Assembly (NCBI GenBank): GCA_930367205.1
Contig: OV884015.1
Coordinates: forward strand, 105,774,509 to 105,838,508
Source of the DNA: Acanthosoma haemorrhoidale
Taxonomy: Eukaryota; Arthropoda; Insecta; Hemiptera; Acanthosomatidae
Direction: 5' to 3'
Length of the DNA stretch: 64,000 nt
A program made the translations under genes and the position numbers. Positions 43,520-56,547 of this stretch are shown here, piece after piece. Below the pieces are notes generated by a model that worked only from the letters and a program-made list of their open reading frames with translations, was not told the DNA's origin and made no database searches. Each line of letters starts with the position of its first letter. Position 1 is the first letter of the stretch.

Positions 43520-44506
43520 TACGGCGATGATGATCGGGACACTGTATCCAATATGTGCACACTTTAAAAGTCAGAGCTGGACTGACTGAAATCATAGGAA
43601 AGTTTGCAAGTGACGGTGGAGTGGGGGACCCAGGTACCGAAATTCTTTATATTGGCAAACCCTCACCCAGGTAAAAACATCTTTTGACCTGGTGTAAATG
43701 TCTAAAAAAGACGATTTCTCTTTACTTCTATTTTTTTTTATACATGGAAAGAAACTACTATTTTTTTAATTTGAATTCAAAACCGAGGTTAATACTTCTG
43801 TTTTACAGAAGACCTAAAGGAGAATTATTTCGGGCACGAATAATATAAGTGATCAATTGTAGTCTCATAATTAATATGTGAGCGGGGAAATATACCAAAT
43901 ATTGCAGGTTCCAGAAAAAACTCTAGGTTTTTTTATTGTTCCTTGGTGGCTAGAATGCACAGAAACCTTCGACACATTTTCAAGTCTACCTATTCTTTCA
44001 AAAAAACGTCATATTGTAAAAATAGTAAACAAATACAACGAATAATAAAACAAAAGGCCGTAGTTAGGAAAACGCACGTGGGAGAGCACTTACCATGAAC
44101 AAATCAATTATGATACGGAATTTTTTCTACAGTATCGATAATATGTGACGACTGAAGGCGACAATTGTGTAAACAAATAATGTAAATACAGCTGAAGAAA
44201 AGTCCGACCTCCCCACCAACCCCGCTTCTGAGTTAACAGTGATTTTCTTGAAACTTGAGAGAAGTTAGAATTTTAGTTTTGCCAAAGATTGAGGCAGACT
44301 AGAAGGTGTGTGTCATGATCTGCCAAGACTTTCAAAGCACTAAGTACCAAGCACCACAGTTGATTATCTAAGTACGCAAGTGTGCCATGTGATTAAGCCG
44401 AGACAGACTTTAAGCACTAAGTAACAAGCACTACAGTTGATTATCTAAGTACGCAAGTGCGCCCTGTGATTAAGCAGAGACAGACTTTAAGCACTAAGTA
44501 CCAAGC

Positions 44507-44812
44507 CGATATTTCCGATTTTAGTTCTTCCCTTAATTGATCAAACTTCCCGCTCAACTCTTTTTGTTCTTTATTATTTTCTTTAAGTGCGTTATTTTGA
44601 CTGTTTAATTTTTCGTTTATTTCTTTATTATTTTCTTTTAATTTAATTATTTTCTGTTAAATTGACTGTTTAATTGGGCAAGGACCTGTTGCAACATCTT
44701 TGTCGTAGTGTTTTCACTCGGATTTACTTTGGGTTCGGGGTGTGGGTTCCCTGTTTTAGAGGCTGCGTTTGACCCAAAAGGTAGGCAGTATACCTGAATC
44801 TGACCTGGACAT
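44507..44812 (-). pseudogene. Gag relic (coiled-coil type), unit 5
   Basis: Primer-site relic at 44943-44961; otherwise as unit 4. Confidence 0.5.
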
Positions 44813-45909
44813 ATTTGTTTTCGTGTGTGTACAACAAATGTGAAATTATGAGAAAATATAAATTGTTAGTGGTTAGTACTAGTTATTATTCTAACATGCA
44901 ATACCTCACAATTCCTTTGGTTTCTTTAGAATTTTTTAAGTTAATCCCGGAGCGGCCCCCATTGAAACCTACCTTATTTTTTACCATTTATTTTTCTACT
45001 TTATTTGATCAATTTACCTTAACTAATTTGGCAGGTCCGTCATAAGATTTTTAAATCAAATTGTTTTATGTCTTTGACATAGGAATTTATCCCGATTGAA
45101 TCCCTGAGATTAAGCCGAGACAGACTTTAATCACTAAGTACCAAGCACTACAGTTGATTATCTAAGTACGCAAGTGTGCCCTGTGATTAAGCCGAGACAG
45201 ACTTTAAGAACTAAGTAATAATAATAATAATCTGACGTATTTTTCAATAGAATGATTTCTTCTTTTAATTTTGAATTTACATTATAATTATATTATTAAA
45301 ATATTAAATGATTAAAAAAGTCCGCACATTTTGAGGACCCTACTTCCACACTTGGTCATTAGCACTGTAGCACTCTCTTAACCGCTATTTTCACGATTAA
45401 TCCGGTGTTGATTATCACAGCGATGTGTCTGAAAGTCCATTTTGTTCTTACAACATTTTATCAAGGTTTATATCAACGCACATTTCCAGATTAGTGAAAA
45501 TATATTTAAATAAATATTTATTTAACGGAATTTACAATCTGCTCTAATAGGGCGTATATATATATAATGGTTCTTAGGGACGACAGAAAAACAAGGTTGT
45601 GTTGCTCTGTAAAACAAAGAACCATTATAAAACGACATTCAATGTTTATTCTCCTGTCGATTCGGTTTGTTTTATAATAACAAATAATTAAGTCAAATAT
45701 TAAGTTTAGCTTGCTTTCACTGCTTGCCTAACACTCACGTAACCTCCCTTCTGATAACGCTAGTATCATTCTCTTCAACGCCTGCATTATCTACGTTGGT
45801 GCGGCGTGCTAATTCAAATTAAAGAAATACATTTTCTTTACATCTCCCCCCCCCCCAGAAGCGAAAATATTTACAAAGGAAGAAAACTTTTTTGCTGATA
45901 GGACATCCT

Positions 45910-48900
45910 TTACTCGGGATTGTCCTGAAAACTAGGGATAAGTTTTGAAACGTGGAATAGATTTGATTCGGTTTTTCTATGTCCTGTGTTGATCCTGTAT
46001 ATCGAGTTTGATATTTTCTCTATTATTTTATATGGTCCAATTCTGAGTTCGTCAAGTTTCTTCCTGTTTAGTTTGTTTCCATTCTCTATGTATACCATAT
46101 CGTTTTCGTTAAACTCGTGATCCTTTCGGTGCTTGTCGAATAGTTGTTTGTTGTATGTGTGTGATTTTATTGTATTGTGAAGCGCTTTTTCTTTATCCTT
46201 AATCCAATCTCTGTTTGCTATGTCTCGTTTCAATTCATTTGGAACTATTTTAAAGTCTGTACCATCAAGCAAGTAGCTGGGGGTGAAACCGGTAACGGAA
46301 TGTTCTGTGTTGTTGTATTTATCTATGCACACTCGAGCTATTGTTGTCCATGCCATTTTTTGTGTTCGTTCGTTTATTTTACACCTTATTTTGTTCACTA
46401 TGGTTTGGTTTAGCCGTTCATTTAGACCATTCGAAAATGGTGAGTTTACTGCTGTAAAAATTATAGGGATTTTTTTTTCCTTTAAAAAATTTTTAAATTC
46501 TTTGGAGTTTATACCTGGATATTGGTCACTAAGGATTGTACCGATTTTACTTGTTTCTATCACTTCATTTACTAGTTTTATAAAGTCCGTTGCATTTTGC
46601 GTTTTTGAAGTATGTATGAAAGCATACCTTGTGTAGTGGTCAACCAACAGGTGTAAGTATTTCTTCGTCGATCTCGAGCCTCCAAAGCCTCCTATCGTAT
46701 CTATCGACATTATTTCGAAGGGCTTTGTTGCTGGACCTAAATGGGACATGAGGCCGAATTTTGTTTGTCCTCTAGATTTGTTTTTAATACATACCTCACA
46801 ATTGCTGCAGATATTTTTGATATTTTTTGTTAGGTTTTTTGCTGTATACAAGGGGCCTATTTTGTTTTGCATTTGTTTTATGCCAATGTGACACATGTCT
46901 TTATGTACATTTTGTATGAATTTTATACTAAATTCCTCAGATAGTAAAATTTTTTCTTTATCTTTTATTTTCTTGTAGTAGACGTCGTTTTTTTTTGTTA
47001 AACCTGTTTTATTTAGTAGTTCTTGATTTTCTGACTGGTCTTGAATGATATCTGATAATTTTATTAGATTAACAATTTTTAATTGTTCTTTTTTGTTATC
47101 TTCTGGTGCCAGTACTGGGTTCCTGCTCAAACAGTCTGCTTCTAGATTGTATTTACCTGGAGCATATTTTATATTAAAATCATATTGCGACAAATAATAA
47201 GTTAGGTCTCCTAGCTCTTCGTCTGGTCTGGCTTTTATATTCATATTTTCCAATGGTTTATGGTCTGAGTATACCGTGAATGACTTCCCAATCAACCAAT
47301 ATTGCCAGTATCTAATGGCTTCTTTAATAGCTAAGCATTCCAGATATATCGCTTTTTTTTTCTTTTGTGCTTCGTTTAGTTTTTTTGAGAAGTATGCTAC
47401 TGGTTTTTGTTTTCCGTTTTCTTGTATTTGTTTTAATACTGCACCTAATCCTTCTATTGATGCATCGGTGTATATTACTATTGGTAGATTTTTGTCGTAG
47501 ATTTCTAGTATAGGTTGTGAGCATAGTAGTTTTTTTATTTTTTCGAACGATTCTTGACATTTTATTGACCATGAAAATTGTACATTTTTCCTGAGTAAAT
47601 TGTGTAAAGGATCTAAAATTATTGCACAGTTTGGAATATATTCGTGATAGAAATTTATCTTTCCGAGGAATTGTCGTACGTTTTTTTGAGTCTTAGGTAT
47701 TGGAAAATTTTTTACTGATATTAAATTATCTTTTATTGGTCTGATCGTATTATTTTCTATTATGTGGCCCAGGTACTGTGCAGACTCTGCTGCAAATTTG
47801 CATTTTGTAAATTTTAGCCTGAATCCTTCTTTTTTTATTGCGTCTAATAGTAATTCTATATGTTTCACATGTTCCTCAAATGATTTCGAAAATATTAGTA
47901 AATCGTCTATAAAATTTACTACAAATTGAGTTAATTTATTTTTTCTTAATATATTGCTCAAGATTCTTTGAAAGATTGCTGGGGCTGTTTTCAGCCCAAA
48001 AGGTAAACATGTCCACTGATAATGACCTTCTTGTGTAACAAAACCTGTTTTGTGTCTGTCTTCAATACGCAAAGGGATAGACCAGAATGCAGAGTTTATG
48101 TCTAATGTAGTAAAAAATTTACAGTTTCTTGTTTTTATCATTAAGTCGTCTATCAATGGAAATGGTTGTGCTTGAGGTATTACTATTTTATTTATGTCCC
48201 TGAAGTCTATGCATAGTCTGCTTCTTTTATTTTCACCTTTTTTAAACGCTAGTGTTACAGGTGCTGCGAAAGGGCTGTATGATTCTTCAATGAGTTTTTT
48301 ATCTAATAGTTTTGTTACTTGTTCCCCTATTTCTGTTCTGTCTTCTAGGCTGCATTTGTAAGGCCTCTTGCTACAATATTTATCTACCAATAGATCTATA
48401 TGTGCTTCATATTTATTTACTGTACCTACGTCATATTTATCTTTTGCAAACACTGATTTGTAAGTATCTATTGTTTTGTTTATTTCATATTTTTGATTAT
48501 CTGATAAGTGATCCATATTTGCTATAAAATTCTCTTCTTTTATGTGCTCGTTAAAATTTACTAAATTTTTTTCTTCATTAGCATTTTCCTCGTTTTGTTG
48601 AAAAATCTTGAGGTTTTCATCCTCATCCTGGATTAATTTAAATTCTTTTATTGTGTCTAATCCAATTAGGAAATCGTATTTAAAATATTCGTTATCTATT
48701 ATGTGGACATCCATATTTTTTTCTATGTTGAATATTTTTAATTTTAGAGTCGTCAAACCGTTTGTTTTTTGGACACCATTAATTGTTATCAAACTTGCAT
48801 TATTACCTTTATTATTATTTTCTTTTTTATTTTTTATGTTTAGGAATTTCGAGTTTATTAAAGATACATTTGATCCTGAATCGTAAATTCCCCAAAGGTT

Positions 48901-48945
48901 TATTTTGTTTTCTATAGTTAGTTTGACTTTTATTAATGGCGTCAT
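45910..48945 (-). CDS. pol: Pol polyprotein, unit 5
   Basis: 1011 residues. It is a mosaic: the N-terminal half has the DEDE duplication of unit 4, while the integrase has the KEFKNF and RTQKMA residues of unit 2. All catalytic residues are present. Confidence 0.96.
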   Translation of the reverse strand: MTPLIKVKLTIENKINLWGIYDSGSNVSLINSKFLNIKNKKENNNKGNNASLITINGVQKTNGLTTLKLKIFNIEKNMDVHIIDNEYFKYDFLIGLDTIKEFKLIQDEDENLKIFQQNEENANEEKNLVNFNEHIKEENFIANMDHLSDNQKYEINKTIDTYKSVFAKDKYDVGTVNKYEAHIDLLVDKYCSKRPYKCSLEDRTEIGEQVTKLLDKKLIEESYSPFAAPVTLAFKKGENKRSRLCIDFRDINKIVIPQAQPFPLIDDLMIKTRNCKFFTTLDINSAFWSIPLRIEDRHKTGFVTQEGHYQWTCLPFGLKTAPAIFQRILSNILRKNKLTQFVVNFIDDLLIFSKSFEEHVKHIELLLDAIKKEGFRLKFTKCKFAAESAQYLGHIIENNTIRPIKDNLISVKNFPIPKTQKNVRQFLGKINFYHEYIPNCAIILDPLHNLLRKNVQFSWSIKCQESFEKIKKLLCSQPILEIYDKNLPIVIYTDASIEGLGAVLKQIQENGKQKPVAYFSKKLNEAQKKKKAIYLECLAIKEAIRYWQYWLIGKSFTVYSDHKPLENMNIKARPDEELGDLTYYLSQYDFNIKYAPGKYNLEADCLSRNPVLAPEDNKKEQLKIVNLIKLSDIIQDQSENQELLNKTGLTKKNDVYYKKIKDKEKILLSEEFSIKFIQNVHKDMCHIGIKQMQNKIGPLYTAKNLTKNIKNICSNCEVCIKNKSRGQTKFGLMSHLGPATKPFEIMSIDTIGGFGGSRSTKKYLHLLVDHYTRYAFIHTSKTQNATDFIKLVNEVIETSKIGTILSDQYPGINSKEFKNFLKEKKIPIIFTAVNSPFSNGLNERLNQTIVNKIRCKINERTQKMAWTTIARVCIDKYNNTEHSVTGFTPSYLLDGTDFKIVPNELKRDIANRDWIKDKEKALHNTIKSHTYNKQLFDKHRKDHEFNENDMVYIENGNKLNRKKLDELRIGPYKIIEKISNSIYRINTGHRKTESNLFHVSKLIPSFQDNPE

Positions 48946-50015
48946 TACTCGTTTTTTTGATCTGATTCGTTCAATTCGGATTCTATTACTGAATTGTCTA
49001 CGTGTCTAATATTTTTTGTACCTTTATCATTTTTTTTATTGAACCAGCAAGCGGTTTCTGCGTGGAATCTTTTCCCCTTATTTAATTTTTCGCATGTTGT
49101 GCATGGTGTTTTATTTTTATCTTCCGCGTTTGTACCGGTTTTTTTATTAAAAGATTTTTTTCTCACCATGTGTTCATATTTGTTCAACTCGTTGAATAAA
49201 TCTGAAGTTTCTCTTATCATTTCTCTATCAATTCTGTTTAAAATGAATTCTGGAAGTCCTGCTGCAATGAGATCGATGAGAGTTCCCTTATCTATTGTTT
49301 GTCGCATATCTATTAAAAGTTTTTCTTTTCTTAGTGCATAATCTATTAAAGGTCCTTCTCTGTATTTGAAATGTAGTGCATAGGTAACTGGGTTCCAGCC
49401 TTTTGCAGCGAATGTTTCAGAAAAGTTCTTTTTCCATTCATCCCATGTCCCATGCACTGTTAATTTTGTAAACATTGAGCTGAACCAATCTTTGCAGGAC
49501 CCTTCCATGAAGAATCGGAGTACTTCAACTTTTTGGGAGTCTTCATTTATATTAAATCGATTGCATTCTTGTTCAAAAATTTCCATCCATCGGCTTGGGT
49601 TTGGATTTTGACTTGTGAATCTGTCGATAATGAATTTCTCTGTTATGTGTTTTAAATTGTTAGCTCGTGGATTTTCAATTAATGTTTTAAGTAGTGTATT
49701 TAAAGTACTTACGTCTGCATGTCCAGCAGTTATATTTTCTGTTTTGATATTTTCTTCTTCATCTACATAAGTTTCTTTGATTTCCTTTGTCAATTTTATC
49801 CAGATATTACGCTCGTGGTGCCTTTTTTTCAACGAATTTTTTACCTTCTTAAAAGCGTTGGTGGCGATTAATTGTTCATGGAGGTTTGCATTTTGCAATT
49901 CTTCTGGGATTTTGAAAATTCTATCATCCTCGGTAGTTATCGAGGTTATGCCAATTACATTACTTTTTCCGTCTGTTGTTGGGATTACTTTGAAACAGAA
50001 TTGTAGCTTTTCCAT
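48945..50015 (-). CDS. gag: Gag, unit 5
   Basis: Protein identical to unit 4 Gag. Slippery site at 48951-48957. Confidence 0.9.
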   Translation of the reverse strand: MEKLQFCFKVIPTTDGKSNVIGITSITTEDDRIFKIPEELQNANLHEQLIATNAFKKVKNSLKKRHHERNIWIKLTKEIKETYVDEEENIKTENITAGHADVSTLNTLLKTLIENPRANNLKHITEKFIIDRFTSQNPNPSRWMEIFEQECNRFNINEDSQKVEVLRFFMEGSCKDWFSSMFTKLTVHGTWDEWKKNFSETFAAKGWNPVTYALHFKYREGPLIDYALRKEKLLIDMRQTIDKGTLIDLIAAGLPEFILNRIDREMIRETSDLFNELNKYEHMVRKKSFNKKTGTNAEDKNKTPCTTCEKLNKGKRFHAETACWFNKKNDKGTKNIRHVDNSVIESELNESDQKNE

Positions 50016-50337
50016 TTTATAATTTTCTTATAACCCTTGTAATTTAAACGGGAATGTCGTTTTATAATTACAGAGCAACACAACCTTGTTTTTCTGTCGT
50101 CCCTAAGAACCATTATAAAACGACATTCAATGTTTATTCTCCTGTCGATTCGGTTTGTTTTATAATAACAAATAATTAAGTCAAATATTAAGTTTAGCTT
50201 GCTTTCACTGCTTGCCTAACACTCACGTAACCTCCCTGCTGATAACGCTAGTATCATTCTCTTCAACGCCTGCATTATCTACGTTGGTGCGGCGTGCTAA
50301 TTCAAATTAAAGAAATACATTTTCTTTACATATATAC

Positions 50338-50586
50338 ATAGCCTGGGATTCCCCAGATTCATCAGGGAAATGTCCTTATTCGTTAAAAAGAATTCATGGA
50401 TCAGGGATACAACCCCTTACTAACACTGCTCTTGCATCTTCGTCACTGGTGTGCAGTAACAGTGGAGACAATGAGAGACTACCTGTAGAAGAAGCCTGGG
50501 TAAGAACTCCAAAGGATGTTTTAGCATCAAAAGGTTTATTTACTAACGTTATTTTTAGTGGGGTCCTCCATTGTTTAAACCAGTAA
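50338..50586 (+). other. Exon-like ORF without ATG, unit 5
   Basis: No change seen relative to unit 1. Confidence 0.33.
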
Positions 50587-51254
50587 GTCTAAATAGGGTT
50601 TAGTTTGGATTTGTACATGAGAATTTCGTTTTCAAATTTGGGATGTGATTTTTTGACTGAGAGACATGTTCCATGTTGGTCCGTTCTGAAGTTGGAATAT
50701 TAGGTTTAGAACTGAATGTGCTGTGGGATGACCAAAAATAAAAAAACCCTGCGAATAATAAATTGTTCCCATCATTCAATAACATAAATTAAATTAAACA
50801 TAAAACCAGCAATGTACAGTAACTCTTTTTAGTTAGCAAGAGTTAAAATAAGGTTTGACAATCCTTAAAATGCAAAGTAAATCGAGCTAAGGAGCTTAAG
50901 AGGAGGAGGAGAGTGGAGAAGGTGAAGTTCAATATTGCTACAGCTGAAATACAATCCGGTGTTGTATATTAGAAGTTCCTTCCTCTGTAAATAAATTTCT
51001 TCCGTGTTGTTGAATATTGTCAACTAATAATATAATATTAATAAAACCTTATACTATCATTGAATATTGTTTTGTTTGTTATTGTGAATATATCTCTTAG
51101 ATTTGGATTTATTAGTGTGTTTCAACATCCATCTTCTGTTGAAAATAGGCTCTTAGAGTAAAGCGTGAGTAAAAATATTTTCTTAAAAATTAAAACTATT
51201 CTAAAACGTAAACTTTCCGTTTGGAAGATCTTTGTTGATGATGAAAAGAGAGAT

Positions 51255-51425
51255 ATGGCTCGAGGACGATACAAACAACACACAGTGCACTTCACAAATG
51301 GACTGAGCTTTACATTTGTAACAATTTGTATTCACAAATTTTTAAGAGATACCAATCATATAGCTGAGTGGTTAGCTTCACTGTTTGCAAGTTCACAAGT
51401 TTTTTGGGGCTTGTGCACTTGTTAA
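51255..51425 (+). CDS. Hypothetical 56-residue ORF, unit 5
   Basis: As unit 4, plus one further silent change (GCC to GCT in Ala2). Confidence 0.28.
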   Translation: MARGRYKQHTVHFTNGLSFTFVTICIHKFLRDTNHIAEWLASLFASSQVFWGLCTC

Positions 51426-52727
51426 TTAAGTATTAAGCCCGCTATCTCATTATTTAGTAGGGGTATGATGTTATAAGGAAAATGCAGCGGAAGCTAGTTT
51501 TTTTGTTAAATTAGGAATGACAAAACGAACGAAATATGGATAAAAAATCTTATATTTAGCATTAAAATAAAACAGTAATCACTATACTTTATATACATTA
51601 CATATAACATGAATAATAATAAATGATATAATTTTATAAAATATTTCTTACATTATTAATTTTTACATAGCAGTTTATGAAATTTCTGTGATTAAATTGC
51701 ATGAATTGTTCCCTTTTAATTTTTTATTAAATTATGACATTATATAATTCGGGAAGTAGGACAAGTAATACACAAATACAATAATAATCGTCATCATGGC
51801 AATAAAAGCCTTAGCATATACATCGGTCTGACAATACGGTTATAAGACAACGTACTAATAAATCCCAGACATACTTGAAGGTTAATAAAAAAAATTATTT
51901 GATAATAATTCAATTAGTATATGATAATGATTTGGGGTACAAAAAATAATTGGAATACAAATATTTTAGGCTCATGACGTCATGATATATCTTGATTGTT
52001 AAAGTTTGTGAAGTCTGTTGTTGTCTGCATGAAGATAACTGAATGAAGTCTGCTGATAGGCTGCTAAGTAGTACGAGCCTTCGACATCTGCAATAGTGAT
52101 ACAAATTAGTTATAAATGCAAAATAAGAATAAAATAAATAGAAAATCTTCTTATGACTAATGATTTCATATCATCCTCATAATTTAAAAATGGTTTATAC
52201 CAAAAATAGAGAAAAATTCGTCCATATCTTTTGAAATCGTTGTACATTATTTCATTTACTAAAATAAATCGAAAAAATTTTACCTTTAAATTTGATGATA
52301 TGATTGTAGTTGTGATCACCAGTGATCCAGGTGGGATGACTCCGTGCTCTTTGGATGGTGGAGTTTCATGTATACATCATGTCCACATAATGCCAATAAT
52401 GAATTTTTTCAGGCTCCTTACTAGATAGTTAGGGTCACTAGGCAGATGAGGTATTCATTTTTTTTCTGAAATAAATTTGGTTATACATACAAAGTCATAT
52501 TACAATAAATATAAAAAAATCTTCTAATATGAAAAGAGTTTAATATCATCCTTATAAATAAAAAAAGCTAATTCAAAATATAAATAAAAGTTGGTAACAT
52601 AATTTTGCGTAAAAAAATCATGCATATGTACGTATGTAAAACAGTTATATAAGTTGAGGGAATCAACTGATATCGGTTTCAAATTATCACTTCTATCTAC
52701 AGACTCTAATTACAACTTTAAAAACTT

Positions 52728-54005
52728 TCAGTATCTCTTATCAATGTAACCTTTCTCAAATACTATACTGTACTTAACTATAAATCTTTCTATTTTCATA
52801 TCATCTAATTTTATTTTGAACCCGTCTTCTTCGATATGTTCATTAAAATTCACTTTAACTTCTTCATTTTTTTCTTTCTTCTTCTCTGTATTTCTTGTTT
52901 CATCTTCTTTCTTCTGTATTATTTGTAGATTCTCATTATGGATTAATCTAAACATTTTTATAATATCTAATCCTTTAAGAAAATCTTCAAAATAATCTCT
53001 CTTGACAATGAACACATCAACATATTTTCTATGTCAAAAATGTTTAATTTTTGAGTTACTAAACTTTTTTTTCACACCATTGACTGTTTTTAAAAGTATC
53101 TTATTTACTTCTTCTGTCTTTTTCTTTATATTAGGTAATTTTGAATTTATTATAGAGCATTGGGATCCTGGATCGGATGTCCCATTTACCTGTTACTTCT
53201 CTTTTTATGATATTTTTACTTTAATCAATGGTGTGGTTATTCGTTTTTATGTTCAGTAATTAGATCTACTTCTAATACTAAGTTGCTTCCTATTATTCTA
53301 GTTTCATTTTTTATCTATTTTAAACCGGCATGAAGCATCTTCATGATCCCTGATACAATTGCTTAATTGTTCACAGTTATTCCATGGATTTTTCTCTTGA
53401 AATTTGTTTTTACTGTACAGGTTTTCCATTTTTCTTTGTTATGAATTTTTTTTGTTCACTAGGCCCTCACATTTTCTAATTTTATAAAATATTCTAGATG
53501 AATTATCACGTTTTTCTTGATCTATCTTTTTTCTGATAAAGTAGGTAAACCTGCAGTTAGTGCATGGATTTTTCTCTTGAAATTTTTTTTTACTCTACAG
53601 GTTTTCCATTTTCCTTGGTTATGAATTTTTTTTGTTCACTAGGCCCTCACATTTTATAATTTTATAAAATATTCTAGATGAATTATCACGTTTTTCTTGA
53701 TCTATCTTTTTTCTGATAAAGTAGGTAAACCTGCTATAAGCTATTATAAAGATATAAGCATCACTAAAGACTGTTTAGCATTTGAGTTTTTGCATGTAAG
53801 CTTCTCAATAATAAACTTTTCTGCTATATGTTTTAAATTTAGTTGATTCTCTTTCTTCTGTGTGGATTCAATGTTATTTTTTCTCATGATTGTTCCGCAT
53901 TTAAATCATCAAAATACATTGTTTTCATTTTCTCTGTTAATGTAATCCACACTGTCTTCTCTTGACCTCTTTTACTAAAACTATTTTTCAGTCTTTTATA
54001 AATAT
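52728..54005 (-). pseudogene. Gypsy gag-pol relic, unit 5
   Basis: Same relic; 180-bp duplication at about 53383-53734. In its right end it shares ttgacctc and ttttataaag with units 2 and 6. Confidence 0.83.
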
Positions 54006-54749
54006 AATTATTTTATAAAGTTGGTAACAAAATTGTGCGAACAATAATCATGCATATATCTTTATCTATCATTTATATTATTTACTTATATTATAAGAAT
54101 AAAATCTTCTCATACGAAGGCAGTTTAATATCAAACTTATGAATAAAAAAAAGTTTGCTAAAAAAATAAATAAAAGCTGAAAAAATATTTTGCGTACAAA
54201 AATCATGCATATATATTTTGCTATCAATTATATTATTTACTTATATTATAAAAAAACAAATATTCTCATATGAACACAGTCCATTATAATCTTTATAAAT
54301 AAATAAATCGTTATTCATCTTAAGGTAAAAAATTCATATTGTGCTTAAAAATAAAAAAAGTTTATTCAAATAATAAATAAAAACATTATACTTACAAATA
54401 TCATGCATATATATCTATCATTTATATTATTTACTTATATGGTAAGAAAAAAAATGTCTCATGCGAAAACAGTTTAATATCATCCTTATATATCAAGAAA
54501 TTGTTATATATAAAAATAAAAAGAAAAATTGGTTAAAAAAAATGGTTATAAAAATCATGCATGTATATATATCTATCATTCATATCATTATTTACTTTCT
54601 CACTACTATTATACTCACTCATTACTATATATATGATTTCTCATACGACAACAGTTAATTATGATCCTTAATAATCAAATAAGATTATTCAATAATTTAT
54701 ACCCAACAGATTTCCAGATATTGACACCACGACTCTAACTGTTTTTTAG

Positions 54750-54865
54750 GAGTGAACTATTCCAGAGACGAAGATACTTGCTATCTTAACTACAGGCCAC
54801 TACGATACACCATACAGACCACAGATGTTGGTAGGCTAGGGGAAGTAGAAGGGTTAAGTCTTTGA
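54750..54865 (+). other. Exon-like ORF, unit 5
   Basis: Same as unit 1. Confidence 0.28.
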
Positions 54866-55065
54866 AATATTGACCGAACCTTTTTGACCTAATGACAACT
54901 ATCAATATGTTAAAATAAATTACCGTAAGACCATAAAATTATATCTTTCAGAGACCGTAAGCTTAACCATAGCAATGAAGACTATATCCAATTTTTATGA
55001 GATTATACAAAATTTTATTTCACCAGGACCATATTTAATTGAACGCAGCAGAATTAATCTCTAGC

Positions 55066-55560
55066 CTAATCAATCGTAACAATGTTAACCTTAAGTAGTC
55101 CTGGATTCTTCTCATAAAACTCCACACCCCTATCAGAAAGCCATGCTGAAATTGCTGGCTTAAGTTTAGGCTGTCCATCAAGGGAGTGCAACCCTCTACC
55201 CGTTATAACAGAAACAAAAGTGGTCTTACGACCGGAATCTCGAAGCCTGGAAGTGACTTCATCTATGAAGAGGTCAAGTACGTCCAGAGCTTCGGACACG
55301 AATAGGAAATGCAAATCTAAACGTGTCCATGTATCATTCACATGATACCTAATAATCGACCTAGCAGACAAAGGCCTAATCCTTCTACCTCCCTCGGTAC
55401 TCCACCTGGTCTTTGTGTAAGGCGGTTGATCTAAAGGTGTGAGGAAGCAAATAGCTTCGTCTACGGAATCGTTCACTCCGGCTAAAACAAAAGTTAGTGT
55501 TTGTTCGTCCATGTCTGGGAATCTGTCGGATAAATAAGTTAACGAAGTAGACTTACTCAT
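55066..55560 (-). CDS. CUE-Smr domain protein, copy 5
   Basis: Same protein as copies 2, 3, 4 and 6. Poly(A) signal 55014-55019; candidate TATA 55686-55692. Confidence 0.85.
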   Translation of the reverse strand: MSKSTSLTYLSDRFPDMDEQTLTFVLAGVNDSVDEAICFLTPLDQPPYTKTRWSTEGGRRIRPLSARSIIRYHVNDTWTRLDLHFLFVSEALDVLDLFIDEVTSRLRDSGRKTTFVSVITGRGLHSLDGQPKLKPAISAWLSDRGVEFYEKNPGLLKVNIVTID

Positions 55561-56547
55561 TACGGCGATGATGATCGGGACACTGTATCCAATATGTGCA
55601 CACTTTAAAAGTCAGAGCTGGACTGACTGAAATCATAGGAAAGTTTGCAAGTGACGGTGGAGTGGGGGACCCAGGTACCGAAATTCTTTATATTGGCAAA
55701 CCCTCACCCAGGTAAAAACATCTTTTGACCTGGTGTAAATGTCTAAAAAAGACGATTTCTCTTTACTTCTATTTTTTTTTATACATGGAAAGAAACTACT
55801 ATTTTTTTAATTTGAATTCAAAACCGAGGTTAATACTTCTGTTTTACAGAAGACCTAAAGGAGAATTATTTCGGGCACGAATAATATAAGTGATCAATTG
55901 TAGTCTCATAATTAATATGTGAGCGGGGAAATATACCAAATATTGCAGGTTCCAGAAAAAACTCTAGGTTTTTTTATTGTTCCTTGGTGGCTAGAATGCA
56001 CAGAAACCTTCGACACATTTTCAAGTCTACCTATTCTTTCAAAAAAACGTCATATTGTAAAAATAGTAAACAAATACAACGAATAATAAAACAAAAGGCC
56101 GTAGTTAGGAAAACGCACGTGGGAGAGCACTTACCATGAACAAATCAATTATGATACGGAATTTTTTCTACAGTATCGATAATATGTGACGACTGAAGGC
56201 GACAATTGTGTAAACAAATAATGTAAATACAGCTGAAGAAAAGTCCGACCTCCCCACCAACCCCGCTTCTGAGTTAACAGTGATTTTCTTGAAACTTGAG
56301 AGAAGTTAGAATTTTAGTTTTGCCAAAGATTGAGGCAGACTAGAAGGTGTGTGTCATGATCTGCCAAGACTTTCAAAGCACTAAGTACCAAGCACCACAG
56401 TTGATTATCTAAGTACGCAAGTGTGCCATGTGATTAAGCCGAGACAGACTTTAAGCACTAAGTAACAAGCACTACAGTTGATTATCTAAGTACGCAAGTG
56501 CGCCCTGTGATTAAGCAGAGACAGACTTTAAGCACTAAGTACCAAGC

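Larger units (their letters stand above)
32183..44223. repeat. Tandem array unit 4 (with gypsy element, 12041 bp)
   Basis: Same length as unit 5 and shares with it several variants found nowhere else, for example a 6-bp duplication in pol and a tgc codon near the end of the 56-residue ORF. Confidence 0.97.
45568..50330 (-). mobile_element. Ty3/gypsy retrotransposon, unit 5 copy (intact ORFs)
   Basis: 57-bp fold-back 45568-45624, 3' LTR 45625-45842, 5' LTR 50113-50330, one LTR difference. Polypurine run of eleven. Confidence 0.95.
44224..56264. repeat. Tandem array unit 5 (with gypsy element, 12041 bp)
   Basis: Resembles unit 4 through most of its left half and units 2 and 6 in much of its right half, with switches in between. 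Confidence 0.97.
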
